From contig CAJZBQ010000040.1 of NCBI GenBank assembly GCA_914767885.1, positions 682,001-746,000 on the forward strand: a DNA stretch of 64,000 nucleotides, read 5' to 3'. Of this stretch, positions 63,385 to 64,000 are shown piece by piece; the first letter of the stretch is position 1, and each line of letters opens with the position of its first letter. The notes under the pieces are model-generated. The model was not told the DNA's origin, ran no database searches, and saw nothing but the letters and a program-made list of their open reading frames with translations. This stretch comes from Blepharisma stoltei (taxonomy: Eukaryota; Ciliophora; Heterotrichea; Heterotrichida; Blepharismidae). Position numbers and translations under genes: made by a program.

Positions 63385-63790
63385 GCAAGATATGGGTCTG
63401 CGCATGCTACCTGGAAAGCCTGGACTACTATGCCAAACATCGATAGGGTTGCCTACCATTGAAAATTCAAAACGGTTGAAATCTTTTAGTCGACTCTCGG
63501 CTAAGAAGGAAATCCGTAGCCTAAGGCGCAACTCCTGGCTTCGCGCTTGGGAATAGTCCCGATATGTCCAGATGAACAGCATTGACACCGTTAGGAAAAC
63601 CCCTGCCCAACTTCTAGATTTTGCACTTGAGTAAAACTTGCGGGCGGCCAGCTGGCATTGCGCTTCACAATATCAAGAAAACACAGCCGGATAAACTTAT
63701 TAAACACAAACTACTCTTCCTCAAGTCCTCAGAACCTTTCAATTATCGGCTACAGGAGTTAAGAGGGTGGTTTGATTCGCCACCCATTTT
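63385..63790. repeat. GC-rich unclassified segment, possibly a retroposon
   Basis: About 400 bp near half GC in an AT-rich setting, similar in character to the SINE-like elements. No target duplication or head motif was found, and the frames inside are broken by stops. Its nature is unsettled. Confidence 0.35.
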
Positions 63791-63857
63791 AATGCATATC
63801 AAAAAGCATATTATATTAAAATTAGTATTTTTACTTATGAAATTTTACCTTTAAAAA

Positions 63858-64000
63858 TAAAATTGTATTTCAATTTAAAGAGGGTTTATTTACCAAAAGA
63901 ATGGAAATTTTGTTCAAGTTTAAACGGGGGAATTAAGAGATTGGAAATAAATTTTCTTTACAATGAAATTTATCCTCTTATTTTTGAGTTAAAAAAAAAT
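63858..64000. mobile_element. Start of a family B-like MITE cut by the window end
   Basis: TTTCAATTTAAAGAGGG (about 63869) followed about 50 nt later by TTCAAGTTTAAACGGGGG and AATTAAG. This is the doubled terminal repeat of family B, in inverted orientation. The rest is either upstream and worn or outside the window. Confidence 0.4.

Overview
This window reads as germline (micronuclear) DNA of a heterotrich ciliate, most likely Blepharisma or a close relative. Four things seen in the sequence support this. (1) UGA is read as tryptophan: the invariant WDTAGQ of a Rab GTPase is encoded with TGA at 7243-7245, about 20 further in-frame TGA codons are needed, and every restored gene ends in TAA or TAG. 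(2) Seven introns are exactly 15 nt long. (3) Many genes are cut by AT-rich, mostly TA-bounded insertions whose removal restores conserved proteins in frame, which is how internally eliminated sequences (IESs) behave. (4) Genes are packed very tightly. The genus is an inference.

Layout. 1-4.4 kb: a Pumilio-type Puf protein (one IES, one SINE-like insertion), an R2R3 Myb protein (one MITE-IES) and tRNA-Gln(CTG). 4.5-10.2 kb, minus strand: a PAS/histidine-kinase-like membrane protein, a Rab21-like GTPase, a CFAP97-like protein and a coiled-coil protein. 11-22.8 kb: HSP70 with a cruciform IES, two coiled-coil genes (one with a FYVE finger), a DENN protein and a USP25/28-like deubiquitinase. 23-32.6 kb: eIF4G-like, a multi-pass TKL pseudokinase, PIG-S-like, ESS2/DGCR14, inositol polyphosphate kinase, V-ATPase subunit e, eIF2-alpha and an RNASEK-like protein. 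32.9-35.7 kb: nested transposons. 36.5-47.5 kb: an AGC kinase with three insertions, a P-type proton ATPase, an AT-hook/zinc protein, an SSX2IP/ADIP-like protein and a small coiled-coil protein. 48-61.6 kb: a hypothetical, a telomere-binding TEBP-alpha/POT1-like protein with three IESs, a 14-3-3-like protein, ribosomal eS7, a vacuolar sorting receptor in four pieces, an RNF5/RNF185-like E3, a B-box/GTPase fusion and RCHY1/Pirh2. 62-64 kb: one hypothetical gene and repeats.

Mobile DNA dominates the non-genic sequence. Four families with different terminal sequences (A, B, C, F) share one unusual plan: one end is a hairpin of the terminal repeat, and the other end carries the terminal repeat twice, about 45-65 nt apart. 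Family F also encodes a 75-residue helix-turn-helix protein. A fifth family (D) is a cruciform made of nested palindromes. At least eleven SINE-like retroposons with target-site duplications are present, and seven of them sit inside coding exons. Removing the insert plus one duplication copy restores the reading frame in six of the seven. At least two of those junctions have no usable TA, so the ordinary TA-dependent IES rule does not explain them.

Coordinates of interrupted genes are given as the whole germline span; the exon pieces are in the evidence text. Restored lengths assume UGA = Trp, removal of 15-nt introns, and removal of the insertions named.
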